Assembly: GCA_019009955.1 (NCBI GenBank)
Contig: CM032230.1
Location: 25,327,001 to 25,391,000 of the forward strand
Direction: 5' to 3'
DNA from: Riptortus pedestris
Lineage: Eukaryota > Arthropoda > Insecta > Hemiptera > Alydidae
Length of the DNA stretch: 64,000 bases
In this document: in pieces, positions 23,468 to 34,759 of the stretch
How positions within the stretch are numbered: position 1 is the first letter of the stretch
Layout of the letters: every line of letters begins with the position of its first letter
Program-made: the position numbers and the translations under genes
The notes under the pieces: model-generated
Seen by the model: only the letters and a program-made list of their open reading frames with translations
Database searches by the model: none
What the model was told of the DNA's origin: nothing

Positions 23468-24960
23468 ATGGCTAGATTTACCAACGCTGAATACGCGGAC
23501 ATAGTCTACGTCTACGGATTCTGCGATGGCAGTGCACGTCAGGCAGTTCGGGAATATCGCAGACGGTTTCCTGACTAAGAAACCCCACACAGAGGTGTTT
23601 TTACCAGCACTTTCAGAAGGCTTCGAGAGACTGGGTCCTTCTCATGTAATCGTCGTGGAAACCGTATGGAGGCTCCGATGGAAGCCGACCTGAGGCGGAG
23701 GGAGAGGATTCTGAGGCACTTCAATACCAACCCTAGCACAAGCGTCCGGAGACCTGCTTCAGTTCTAAGCATACCAAAGACAACCATTTGGCGCACATTA
23801 AGGGCTGACCGCAGGCATGCTTACCATGTACAAAAGGTACAAAATTTAATACCATCTGATTATCCCCGTCGATTAAATTTTTGTAATTGGTACAAAGAAC
23901 AATTGCAAAACGATGTAAACTTAAGTTCGAAAGTAATCTGGACGGACGAAGCGTCTTTTACACTTGCGGGCATTGTCGAGGACGACATATTTCATTTTGT
24001 ATCCCCTCTTTAATTTTAAGTTTAGTGTAAGTAATGTTCTTTTATATTATAAATCTAACATTAATAATAAGATGTAAATATACTATTGGTAATATATTTT
24101 GCGAGCGTCTGGGAGCTATGGCGAAGGGTTAATCGGCTTGACTTCGTGCAAGTTCGGGTCACGTCGGGGATAACAGCTGACTTTACGCCAGTAGTAAGTT
24201 GGCACCACGTGCAGCTGAGAAGCCGGCATTTGCTCAGGGCAACAGCTCCCTCTTTTTTGTTTTTATGTGCCACGCACATCGCTGCTCAAGGCAGCATCTT
24301 CCTTCAAGAGCAATTTAAGATCTCGTCATCATTTGCCGAGAATGTAGAAGTGGACGAGCGGCCCCTACATAGGAGACACCAGTGGAAATTCGCCGCCTCT
24401 TTGAACTGATGATGGTTTTTTTTGGTGTGCGTGAGTAGGAAATGACCCTTTGTTTTATAAAGTACTATTGTGATTCTTAGTTAAATTCTACTAGTGTTGA
24501 AGAGATGAACTCTAAGGTTGATAAAACAAGGGACTAGTAGAATTTCGCCAGCTTATCTACGAAGGCAGCGTAGCTCAGTGAGTAGCCTACCACCTTTGGG
24601 CACATGAAAATCCCCGCGCTGTTAGAGAATTTCACTACCAGCATGAGTTTTCTGTAAACGTGTGGGTCGGTCTTTGTTATAATCGCATAATTGGTCCCGT
24701 ATTTTTACCTGCTCGACTTCACGCTGAATGTTATCATCTATTCCTGGAGAATGACTTACGGGCACTTTTGGAAGATATCCCTTTTGAAACAAGGCTTGAG
24801 GGCTGGTTTCAACTCGATGGTTGTCCTGCACATTACGGAAGGGCCGTACGAGACTGGTTGGACATCAACTACCCAGGTCGCTAGAGGTGGGCCGGTGCCT
24901 TGGCCTCCCCGGTCTCCGGACCTCACGCCACTAGATTTCTTCGTGTGGGGATACGTTAAA
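23468..24960 (+). pseudogene. mariner-like transposase with DUF4817-type N-terminus
   Basis: ATG at 23468 opens [20 protein letters not shown] then [14 protein letters not shown], the helix-turn-helix region seen in DUF4817-type proteins. An in-frame TAA follows at about 23576, where the frame continues ETPHRGVF. Then come NPSTSVRRPASVLSIPKTTI (second HTH), YHVQKVQ, and VIWTDEASFT with the first catalytic Asp at 23945-23947. After the insertion the frame resumes HEFSVNVWVGL, IGPVFLPARLHAE, LLEDIPFETR, then QLDGCPAH with the second Asp at 24816-24818. A deletion near 24880 (3n+2 bases) shifts the frame before GGPVPWPPRSPDLTPLDFF, whose Asp is at 24919-24921. All three catalytic Asp codons survive, but stop, insertion and frameshift make it inactive. 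Confidence 0.85.
23972..24630. mobile_element. Unclassified ~655-bp insertion in transposase
   Basis: Separates FTLAGIV from HEFSVNVW, which are nearly adjacent in intact relatives. Contains tRNA-like stretches (ATGGCGAAGGGTTAATCGG with AAGTTCGGGTCACG at 24118-24165; TAGCTCAGTGAGTAG at 24571), which suggests SINE material. Its own ends are not clear. Confidence 0.5.
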
Positions 24961-24965
24961 GAAAA

Positions 24966-25166
24966 TATGACAATATGGAGGACAGTGAAGCCTTACATAA
25001 AAAAATAATTTTATTATTAACAAATCCACACCTACAACGGGTATAAATCCTAAACACTGGGGCGGGTAAATGTCAAAATAGTGTGCAAAGTAAGCCTTGC
25101 CAAAAAAAAAAGCATCCCCATTTTGCTTCAAATCAATTCCCGGGTGAAGCCGGGTATCTGAGCTAG
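24966..25166 (+). mobile_element. Canonical Helitron 3'-end fragment
   Basis: Same sequence as 45830-46016: AATATGACAATATGGAGGAC, AAACACTGG.GCGGGTA, then the CCCGGGTGAAGCCGGG hairpin and CTAG (25163-25166) followed by T. The junction with the transposase is directly after GYVKE, so this may be a Helitron carrying a captured transposase end, or a chance recombination. Confidence 0.75.
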
Positions 25167-25169
25167 TCT

Positions 25170-25382
25170 TCAGTATTGACTAAGATATTGATATTTTTTA
25201 GTTTTCAGCCTTCAGTAAAACACCTCTTCTACTCATTGGAAATTAACTATATGCTGTTATATCCTGAAGCTCTTTATTTAAAACTTAAATACCGAATTCA
25301 ACATTTAGGTTTTGAGATAAATGGAAATGTTGCCCACTTGGGAAATCTGCTCAGTTAACGCAGCCTCTACGTGAAGGACCTT
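25170..25382 (-). mobile_element. HLE-A 5' part, second half of split copy
   Basis: TTGACTAAGATATTGATATT, CAGTAAAACACCTCTTCTACTC, then GGGAAATCTGCTCAGTTAAC and CGCAGCCTCTACGTGAAGGAC. The 5' terminus of the second subfamily. With 22898-23062 it makes one HLE-A lacking its middle third. Confidence 0.7.
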
Positions 25383-26414
25383 TTTTTTTTTTAATTTAAT
25401 CACTTCAACTTTTCTTTTTAATTTCATTCATGGGATATTCATGAGTAATGCCACTCTCAGCTTAGAAAAAAATTCAAATTGTCTATGCAAGCCCAAATAT
25501 TCGTCATTGCAGTTCAACAAAAACTCAACAATTATTATTATGAAGTGTGCGCTCCCTTCTGCTCAGCACTTTATTATTGTTAGTAAACATCTGTGTTTAG
25601 TGAAATACCCTACTTAAAAATGAATTTCATATTAAATTATAAAAAAGTACATATATATTGGTAGTAATTGTTAAAATTTTCAAGATAATAATGATGTACA
25701 CATCGTCCACCGCCATCCGATGATATTGTTTAAATATTATATCATCAGGAAGGACATGCTTCGAAGGTACATTTAGAAAATTAGTTTAAATCTGTAATGT
25801 TTATGTATTCAAAAAATAATCTTTTGATCTGATTGTACGGATCGTTATATCAATAATAGCGTAAAGGCAATTTGACCATAATTCCAAAACACTTCAAATA
25901 TGTCTTGTGATATTTACCAAGATGTGAAAGGATAAAAGGAATTTCTGAAATATATCACTCGCAACCTCACAGCAAACTCAGATTATAGCATCAGGATTTT
26001 GCCTTTTATTAATACTGGCAATAACTCTCTTAGTGATTTGCTGTCAACCATTTAGAAAAGTCACGCAGGCGCACAAGATAAAGGACTTTGCAATCAGCAA
26101 GAACATGAAAGAGCCAGGGGCAAAGGATGTACATTGCAACACCAATGAACAACACTGCTCGTGCATGCAGTAATTGATTTATTGTTACATCCGCCCTACT
26201 CTTGCAATATTATATCCCTTTCATTCATTATCTCTTATGTTTGGATTAAAAGTAATTATCCTTGCACGAACAATATGACCATAATTGGTTGGACAACAGA
26301 GACAAACTTTCTTTTCCAAGACCATCTTACTATTTACTGTTAACGCAATTTTCGAAAAATATCTTCCACCCATCCATCGTACCTAGAAGATGACTAAAAT
26401 GAGATCCTAAGTGC
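25383..26414. other. No recognised feature
   Basis: AT-rich with no assigned repeat. Confidence 0.4.
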
Positions 26415-26435
26415 GTACACACACACACGCACACA

Positions 26436-26515
<80 letters not shown>
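26415..26515. repeat. (AC)n microsatellite
   Basis: About 48 AC units with minor interruptions at 26427 and 26438. The HLE-A-like ATCCATCGTACCTAGAAGATGAC just before it (26370-26395) suggests it replaced the (TA)n of an old HLE-A copy in minus orientation (26340-26575). Confidence 0.85.
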
Positions 26516-26516
<1 letters not shown>

Positions 26517-26984
26517 AGTGTTACTAGCAATTCTTGTTTGACCGTTACCAAAATAAAAAGAGATTCGAATATGAGGTCATATATATTTCTAATCAGGAAA
26601 TATGTATGGGGATGTCGGCTTTTTCGTACTTTACCCTTTACCTTTAACGATTTTAGTGATTAACGAAGTTAAATATTCTAGGGCAACCTTAAATTCTGAA
26701 TTCCAAAAAGAAAGAAGAAAAAATGAGCTTTTGCCATTCAAAAGTTGCCACATATACACGTAAATAGATTCCAATTTGCGTAATTTATATTAGGCGTCAA
26801 AATGGAAAGTTGTCCAGACTGATGATGATATGAAGGTTTTCGTATAGTTTGCTTAGAAGGTTGTGAACGCAAAGAAGAACATGTATACACATATACATAT
26901 ACTTTTCAATTCTGTATATATATTGAGTTGAATTAGGAATATATATTTGTCAAAAAGCAACAAAATAATCCTCTTAAAATGTTT
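26516..26984. other. No recognised gene; faint HLE-A trace at start
   Basis: 26520-26560 (GCAATTCTTGTTTGACCGTTACC) is HLE-A-like. The rest is unassigned AT-rich DNA. Confidence 0.4.
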
Positions 26985-27500
26985 TAATACGATTTATTCG
27001 AAACGAAAATTTCCTATATTATGGAAACAATCCATTGTAATTCCAATTCTATAACCAGAAAACCCCCAGATAGATGCACCAGTTACAGCCCAATTTCTTT
27101 AACGAGTAATATGTGTAAAATCTTTGAAAAATGGTCATATGTATCGCCTTAACTGCTATTTGGATGAAGGTAATTATGTAAGTCCTTTACAAAATGGTTT
27201 CCGATGTGGACGAGGAATTCTTGATAATCATTTTTTTGCAACATGACATCTTACAAATATTCCATAGGAATAAAGTTGTATTTATAGACCTAACACAGCG
27301 CTTTTGATAAAATACGGCGTCGGCCCATTCTTGATTATCTTATTAAGTACAGTTTAGATGGAAATGGCATTTTATAAAAAAATGTTCTTGAGAAGAAGTA
27401 CTTTAGAGTTCGCATTGGCAATAATGTTGCTAATGTCCATAACATTGAGAATGGAATACCTCAAGGCAGCGTACTCAGGCCACTTCTGTCTTAATATGTT
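26985..27500 (+). pseudogene. LINE reverse transcriptase remnant
   Basis: Across three frames the plus strand shows successive reverse-transcriptase blocks of the Jockey/I/CR1 type: WKQSIVIPI..KPEKPPDRC then SYSPISLTSNMCKIFEK (about 27030-27130); LSPLQNGF-like sequence followed by a basic stretch (27185-27215); KVVFIDLTQRF (27265-27300); and GIPQGSVLRPLLS (27450-27490). The YxDD catalytic block that should come next is not recognisable. Multiple stops and frameshifts. No flanking target duplication found. Clade assignment is by motif recall only. Confidence 0.7.
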
Positions 27501-28534
27501 ATCTGTATAATATAGGTAAGATAGGTTATTAGGTAATTAATGGCGTCTGACTGCACAAAGGCAATTTTCGGTCCCACAACATAAATATGCAGCAAATCTA
27601 AGGCGCATACAGAAACTAACAATGTGGGTGTTTGTGTGTCCCGGATAATCTGTTAGATTGAACCAAAATGTAAAGATTATAAATTGGATGCACTCTGGTA
27701 TGGGGCTGCCCTATTGTACGGTGGGGAAATAGAAGAATAAATATCATTCCATGTAACAACCAGCGGCATTAACTTCTCCCATAAAGAGAAATTAGTGAAA
27801 TATAAAAGCAGCCAAATTGTAAGTTTTACTGATTTTTTTCTTAAATCTTAACTCATTTCTAAGTCTCATCGGAAGTCAAAACATAATTTAATTGGTTTTT
27901 GGAATAAATACTATTGAATATTTATATTTTCTTCCTTATCACCCATAATTAATCAGGTTCCCGTTTGGTAACATTCAGCACACAGTTCTCCGTTTGTTCC
28001 TTAGCACACTAAGATCGAGCAAGCTGTTTTCCTGGTTGTAGAACAGATAGAAGTAGGAATGTCACACTAGGATAATCAGAGCCGAACCACAACTCAGACC
28101 GCGAAACCAACTACTGCCTAGTGTGAGTGTCTCAGGTGAAGCTTTTGGCGTATTACAGATAAGATGAGAACTGAAGAACCTTTTACTTGACATCGTTAGA
28201 TTCGCTTAGATAACTTGAGAGGTCACCGCAAACCTGCTCGAATCATGTACGGAAGAAACACTCCTGCTTTTGTTCATTAGTAGTTTCTAAATTTGCGCAC
28301 TAACAAATTAATAAGTACTGAATATTTTTTAGCTCGTGGTCAAGGAATTATTTCCGCAAGTCCATCGAAACGAGAACTAAAAACGAGCCTTCAGCAGACC
28401 ATTTTATAATAGAATGTTGTCATCTTTTTCAGGGTGTTGAGTTGAAATAGGGCTAAATTATACAGGGAAATAACAATTTTTATTTCCTGCTTAAAATTCA
28501 TTTGAATATCTGTTTGTAAATATGTATATTTTTT
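27501..28534. other. No recognised feature
   Basis: 27940-28260 is of more balanced composition. No repeat or domain assigned. Confidence 0.4.
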
Positions 28535-28679
28535 TTAAGGAGATTCCCTTAAAAAAAAAAAAATTGACGAAATCAGCTATTGCGGTTGTACTCATGATGG
28601 TATTTCGAAAAATATCCTCAAATGTCCGTCGTCCTACCCAGGATGAAACGAAAATGAGATCAACTTAAAATTATATATA

Positions 28680-28740
<61 letters not shown>

Positions 28741-29121
28741 TGTTAACACTCTAGCGGTAAAGCTAAAGACCAAGTTCGTTATAGGCTAAAATCGGACAGG
28801 ATGGAGAGGGGGGGGAGGTTAGAATGGGAGAATTTCGAAAATCCGATTTTATTACAAATGTAATGTTCTATAAATTTGCTAAATAATTTTTTTCAATATC
28901 TTGATTATTAACATTTGCATCTTTTATAGTTTTTGGTCTTCAGTAGCACCCTACTCCTACTTATGTCATTTTAACAATAAGCTGTTATATTATGAAGCAA
29001 TTTATTTGTAGCCTAAATAGCAAATATTGTTTTCATTAAACTTTTACGTTTTGAGATAAATGCAAATACGTGCACACATGGGAAATCTACTTAGTTAACG
29101 CAGGTCCTGCGTGACGGACTT
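28535..29121 (-). mobile_element. HLE-A, complete, hairpin decayed
   Basis: The 3' palindrome is spoiled by an A-run (CCCTTAAAAAAA..). The 5' end is intact (CGCAGGTCCTGCGTGACGGAC, ending at about 29121). (TA)n at 28674-28736. Part of the region after (TA)n is deleted (CTAGCGGTAAAGCTAAAGACC). Confidence 0.85.
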
Positions 29122-29921
29122 TTTTAATTTTTAATATTATATCTCACAGCATTACAATAATATTATGGGTCACCACATTTACAATTGATATTATACAGAA
29201 AAAATGGTCTACTTGGAAATTTATTCAAATCCATTTGTATTGTCAAGACAGTGCATGATATTCCGTATTCTGTGTACTCCCTGATTCCTCTGGAAATCGC
29301 TTAGTCCCAGGTTAACCCGAGGCCTGTCGACTATCCAGCTACTTACTAACGTGAGTATCAGAACGACGGTAGCCGCAGTGGCCCAAACTATCATCTTGCC
29401 TCCTGAAACCATCCTGGGGATCCGTCAGGCGTCTATCCACCCATATCAGTCGTGTTTGATATTCCATCCAAATAGCCTGGCAAAAATAAAAGAAAGCGTT
29501 TTTAGTTCTGTTTCCAAAAGAAGGGAAATTTGGAATCCAGCAGATCCATTAGGGAAAAACTCCAAAATTTTGACGACACTGAGGGAAGAAGTAGCCGTCG
29601 AAGTAGAATTAGGTGGTAAGAACACTAATATTTTATGTAGTAGGGTAATTCAAAGTAAAAATAAAATAAACCGTCCCAGAAGATTGTATTTCTATAAATT
29701 TGTAGTTATTGATTTATATTCAAAAATAGTTTGCACTCACCTTGTCTGCTATACTCTCTAGTTACGTAAATAATTATTAAAATTCATAAATTTATCACAT
29801 TATTTCTTTTACAAAATTCACTTTTTTTTAACTTACTCCTCATACAGTTATAGTTCATTCCGATGCTACTTTGCAGATTTCAAAAATTAGATCCTTAAAA
29901 AAATGTATTAATTTCACAAAA
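29122..29921. other. No repeat recognised; possible small exon
   Basis: One of few stretches without transposon similarity. The minus strand at 29347-29412 reads MVSGGKMIVWATAATVVLIL and then LTL, a signal-peptide-like hydrophobic stretch, followed by GTAAGT (about 29341-29346), a consensus splice donor. A balanced-composition plus-strand frame (29351-29761) overlaps it. No homologue recognised. The exon reading is speculative. Confidence 0.25.
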
Positions 29922-30150
29922 GGTGTCTCAAGTTAGCCGTGTATGTTAAAGCGTTGTTCTTAATACCACATGGTAAACCTAGATTGGCGATTTCGATTCA
30001 CACCTGAGCAAATAGGAATTTATTTAGTGACAACCTCATTAAATAAAATCCTTAGTCCCATCTTGGCTGGAAAAGGGTGCTAATCTGTAAATAACACATC
30101 CCAAGTAGCCTCAGTAGCAAAATGTGGGTGTAAATAAATATTAATGATTT
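29922..30150 (+). mobile_element. SINE-C copy (diverged)
   Basis: Diverged copy: TCTCAAGTTAGCCGTG head (A-box region), GGCGATTTCGATTCAC (B box), then CCTTAGTCCCATCTTGGCTGG body and AAATAAATATTAATG tail, with an A-run at 30152-30167 downstream. Confidence 0.8.
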
Positions 30151-30229
30151 CAAAAAAAAAAAAAAAATAGTAAGTATACACTACACATAACACTATATCC
30201 AGGCGTGGGATGATTCTTGAACGCCACAT

Positions 30230-30500
30230 TTAAACGTTCATATCGAACCAGAACAGTTATTATTATGGATCACTTAAAGTTTTACACTATCAATCGTGTT
30301 GACAAATTAATGTCCTATAATTGTTGGTTTGTTGTAAATTTTTCTTTATTTGAGTTGCATACATTTTTTAATGTTTAATCCCCGTAAACTCCCGCTCCTA
30401 CTCGTAGTTAATATTATTTCATACCCAGCTAAAATTAAATTTCCTGTTACGTTAATGCCTAAGGGAGAAATGGGGAATTTAATGTGAGATGACTTTATTA
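30230..30500 (-). mobile_element. Old HLE-A fragment
   Basis: Weak but ordered matches: AATTAATGTCCTATAATTGTTG, TTTTTCTTTATTTGAGTTGC and CGTAAACTCCCGCTCCTACTCG. No termini. Confidence 0.4.
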
Positions 30501-31223
30501 GCTTGTGTTATTTGAGAAGGAATGGATATCTGCTTGCCTAAGCTGTCCCTCTGTGTTGAAGTATTTCTCTGTTTGACCTGAAGTTGGTAATCTCAATATT
30601 GTTTTTTGATTTAAGTGTTTGTCTTATGTTTGGCTTCATATAAAGGTTCACTAACTGAGTCGTGAATTTTTTGCAAATTATGAAATCAGAGAAAAAAAGA
30701 AGGAACCTCACCTATCTTTCCATTTTCGATCAGCAAGCTGTTAACCTTTGAGGAGGACATACATCATGTAAGTTTGTTGGAATGTAGCAAAGCTTTTAGC
30801 CGGCTTTCATTTGAAGGAAGACTGAACAATAGTGTTGGGGTCAGGGTGTCCCTGTGAAGCACTCAAGAGTATCTGCCATGAATCTCCTCCATCTTACAAA
30901 GCTCTTTCCCGCATCCTCCAATGGGAATGTTTTGCTCCAAGATAAGCTTCTGCCATTTCTTTGAAGGATGCTAACCTGTCAAGTATTCCTGCTATGTTAT
31001 TTTCCTCACCTCTCTCGTAAATCAGACACACACACACACATGCCTATTATTCTCTCGTCGGCCCCTCACTAGAAACCTTTCTCAATACTTGCGACACTTA
31101 GGCCACCTCAAACCTCAGATTCCCCAATGCTTTAACCATTATTGTTTAAATAACAACCACAATAGGACTGTTTTATATGTTAAAATTATTTAATTTAAAT
31201 AACTTATAATTAAGTTGTTGCTA
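30501..31223. other. No recognised feature
   Basis: 30700-31010 has balanced composition. No open frame of note, no repeat assigned. Confidence 0.4.
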
Positions 31224-31292
31224 TTCATCAACGTCCGTTTTGTGCTACCGAGGCAAATCGGAATGGGTTATCCACAGGTTACTATTATAAAC
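31224..31292 (-). mobile_element. SINE-C 3' fragment
   Basis: ATCAACGTCCGTTTTGTGCT then GGCAAATCGGAATGGGTTATC and CACAGGTTAC match the 3' part of SINE-C on the minus strand. Confidence 0.6.
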
Positions 31293-31469
31293 ATTTGAAA
31301 AGGTTATCTATTGGAAAAGAAAAGAATGCCTAGCAGTTCTGTGTGTAATACTTCGCTTGCAATAAAACACATACTAACAAACTGTAAAAGACATGACCAT
31401 CTAAAGACCCCACACGACTTACTGAAGGTAGCCAACACATTATACTCCAACATTTGAATGTCATTAGCA

Positions 31470-31600
31470 TTACATGACTCCTCACAGGGAATCCATGGTT
31501 CCAGGAACAACTTTGTGAAGGCGGTACTGATGATGGAGCGTATGCTCTGAAAGTGGTCTGTTGCATAGAATAAATAACTGTCAAGGAACGAGGCCTTTCT
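31470..31600 (+). repeat. Hammerhead-like repeat, copy 2 (intact core)
   Basis: Homologous to 19980-20132 in inverse orientation. Motif: CTGATGA (31527-31533), extra T, stem II GGAGC/GCTCT with loop GTAT, GAAA (31549-31552). Stem III is not clear. Followed by AATAAATAAC and AAGGAACGAGG, shared with copy 1. Confidence 0.5.
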
Positions 31601-31968
31601 TTTCTTTTATTCCTTCACCTTCCACTACCTAAAAAATGGAGCTTTTAGATTATTATTTTCTTAAAAATTGAACTTTTTCTATTTAAAGCCTGCCACGTAT
31701 AAATATTGAAAGAACCAAACCATTTTAAATGGTAGACAAATGTTTTCTCAATAAACATTTTCATTGCAATTGAATAATGAATAAAAATAAAGAGTTATCA
31801 GAAAATATTGTTCATAATTCAGGATGAAATATCAGTTTTATTCATTGCTCTGAACGATTTCGTCATACCATTATTTTTGATTTGGTAATCATTGTAAAGT
31901 TTTTCTCTCCTTGATTAGAGCTTCTAAAATAGAAATTAAGATGTGAGTATATGTACGCTATAACAGTT
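31601..31968. other. No recognised feature
   Basis: AT-rich, no assignment. Confidence 0.4.
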
Positions 31969-32092
31969 TTAGCAGATTTCCCTTGAGAGAAATCAGCTAT
32001 TGAGGTTGTACTCATGACAGAACTTTCGAAATTTTTCTTCAAATGTCCATCGATCCTACCTAGTAGATGACGAAAATGAGGTCCGTTCAAAA

Positions 32093-32143
<51 letters not shown>

Positions 32144-32563
32144 ATTGTTACGACTCTAGCGGTCGCAATTTTAGTTTGACCGTTACCGAACTCGATATTT
32201 AGCCTTTCTATGTAAAAAGAAAGATCAAGTTCGTTAATGGCTAAAATGGTACCAGGGTGAGGGAGGGATTTTCGAAAATTCGAAATATCTCCGTTATTAT
32301 GCATCGGATCGAAAAATTGTATAGAACCAATCTTATTGCAACTTAAATTTTATAAATATTGTTATATTCACTTATTCTCTATATTGAATATTAACCGAGA
32401 TATTTGCATTTTTATTATATTTGGGCGGATAACGGATGAGTGATTTTCCCACCAAAAGCTAGTTCGGCCGTTTCCTTGACTGCTCGGCTCTCGTGAAATT
32501 TCTCTATTGTAAAACTTCACGTAGGAAATCTGCATAGTTTACGCAGCCCCTGCGTGACGGACT
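31969..32563 (-). mobile_element. HLE-A, complete copy
   Basis: TTAGCAGATTTCCCTTGAG at the left and CGCAGCCCCTGCGTGACGGAC at the right. (TA)n at 32095-32140. It carries the 5' subfamily with GTAAAACTTCACGTAGG next to the end. T-rich flanks. Confidence 0.9.
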
Positions 32564-32585
32564 TTTTAAATCTATAATGCTTTTA

Positions 32586-32812
32586 GGGGTCTCAGGCTAG
32601 ATGTGCGAGTTAAAGCGTTGGCTTTAATATCATATGGTAAACCATGAGTGGCGAGTTCGATTCCCGCTTGGACAAATAGGAATTTATTTAGTTTGCCAAG
32701 TCATCGATAAAATCCTTAGTCCCACCCTGGCTAGAAAAGGGTGGTAACCTGTAGATGACCAGTCCTAATTAGTAATAGTAGCAAAAAGTGGACTTGAATA
32801 TATAATAATAAT
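32586..32812 (+). mobile_element. SINE-C, near full length
   Basis: Head GGGGTCTCAGGCTAGATGTG, B box GAGTTCGATTCCC (32655), body CCCACCCTGGCTAGAAAAGG, 3' end CAAAAAGTGGAC and an AT-rich tail. Shares with other copies the stem-like pair CCACCCT/AGGGTGG around the TAGAAA loop. Confidence 0.85.
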
Positions 32813-33748
32813 GCTTTATGCCAATAAAATGTATTTAATTTGATTTCTTATGAGCATGCTCGGAATTATAGTTTTAATAATAACCAGGAATCATTCGGCG
32901 TGACACAATGAAATTATATTACTTTTAAGGATTCAATTACAGCTGTATTGTTCCCTGTCTTTAAGGTTTTCAAATAATCTTTTCAAGCAGTTTTCTTTCT
33001 GATATGTTTCGCCGGTAAGGTCAACAAAAAGAAATAGACCAAGGACAGAAGAGAGCAAAGCCAACGATAGTAGTACAAAGATTGAGGGATCATGTCGGAC
33101 AAGGGTTGCATTGCGTAATAGGCCTTATTAAATGGCGTGAGGCAATAGTGTAATCCACGGGAAGCACGTCTCATTGCTGCAAACGCACTAATACAGCCAG
33201 CGCGCTCTGTCACACCGAACATTGCCTCTCTATGTCAAGGACTCCCCCGTTCGGGATTGATCCGCTCAAAGATTGGATCTGTAATTAAATTTTGTTTATC
33301 CCGTTTCTTCCTCGGTGACCCACAATTGTGAAAGTAGGTGTCAGCCGGTGGAATATTTCTTCAGGGCTATTGGGCTTTTTTTGGTATGGAGGGAATTTTC
33401 CAATCTTTAAAGAGCTTTAATAACAAGGCAATAAATATCAGGTTGCTTGGAGTAAGTTTTACAACACCTGTAGCTTTAAATATTTCATTATAACTCCGCA
33501 TGGAAATCACTTCTAATGCGTCAGCATTTAACTGTATCTGATTCAGTTAAGAATGAAGAAAATCCTTTACTTTTTTTTTTAAATAAGTACTTATAATGTG
33601 TCATAAGTACTAAGATAATAGGTTAAGTATATATGGATATACATTAATAATTATTATTCTTATTTCACAGGTAACCGCTAATACATCTCGAAACAATTCA
33701 GTGAGTATTTAATATAAATTATTGTAAGACAACTGCAATTTAAAAAAG
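32813..33748. other. No repeat recognised; unassigned open frame
   Basis: The minus strand at 32983-33222 encodes 79 residues, with a hydrophobic stretch (YYYRWLCSLLSLVYFFLLTL) near the end. It does not match a family I know. Could be single-copy sequence; no splice evidence beyond short GT/AG matches. Confidence 0.3.
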
Positions 33749-34687
33749 TCCGTCACGCAGGGGCTGCGTAAACTAAGCAGATTTCCCATGTGAAGTTTTA
33801 CAATAGAGAAATCTGCATACTGGTAACACAATACCACCGTGATTAGATAATGAGAAATCTTTCAGTTAATTAAAATAAATTCCCAACTGAAACGGCTTCT
33901 GAATTGTAAGAATAATTTATATTTTAATAACTCAAATTTTAGTAGTCCAAGAACTAAAGAAGGGGGGGGGGGGTGGCGGATGAACCGAACGTATTTGCAT
34001 AAATCTCACAAAGTAAAGAAGGTAAGGTAAGGTTAGAAATGACAGGTTAGAAGAAGCTTCCACCTGAGCCAAGAAATGACGAAGATGGCCGACGTAATCC
34101 GAACTATACCCGACCACAGACTTCATAAAAATGCAAATATCTCGGTTAATATTCAAGATAGAGAATAAATGTATATAACAATATTTATAGTAAATTTAAT
34201 TTGCAATAAGATTACTTCTTTACAATGTTTCGATCTAATGTATAATAACGTAATGACGGAGATATTTTGAATTTTCGAAAAAAAACCTCTAAACCCCCCT
34301 CCCCCTTCCCTCTGGTCCTATTTCAGCCATTAACGAACTTGATCTTTCTTTTTACATAAAACGACTAAATTTCGAGTTTCGTAACGATCAAACAAAAATT
34401 GCGACCGCTAGAGCGGTAACAGACAAATATATATATATATTCAAATAAAGGGTTAGAACCGCCAATATAAATGATATTATTGTCATACCTCTCGGTGGAG
34501 ACCGTCGTCATTGGCTGATGGTTGAGTACCGCTGGCAAGCGCTTTCGATGCGATGGCATCATCTTCAAGCCTGTTGATAGTGTACACTATCAACAGGCTT
34601 GAAGATGATGCCATCGCATCGAAAGCGCTTGCCAGCGGTACTCAACCATCAGCCAATGACGACGGTCTCCACCGAGAGGTATGACAA

Positions 34688-34759
<72 letters not shown>

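Larger units (their letters stand above)
23063..24965 (+). mobile_element. Tc1/mariner-superfamily element, broken
   Basis: The left end CAGGGTGTTCCCAAACC follows TA, the superfamily's target. The right inverted end is missing because the sequence passes into a Helitron 3' end at about 24965. Inside, the coding region is interrupted by a 655-bp insertion (23972-24630), a stop and a frameshift. Inserted in the (TA)n of an HLE-A. Confidence 0.7.

Noticed and set aside
26818..26845. CTGATGATGATATGAAGG as a hammerhead core
   Set aside because: No pairing for stem II and the GAAA box is GAAG.
33932..34156. Open frame resembling that at 5916-6152
   Set aside because: Similarity reflects two HLE-A copies in opposite orientation; stops and G-runs differ, no protein conservation.
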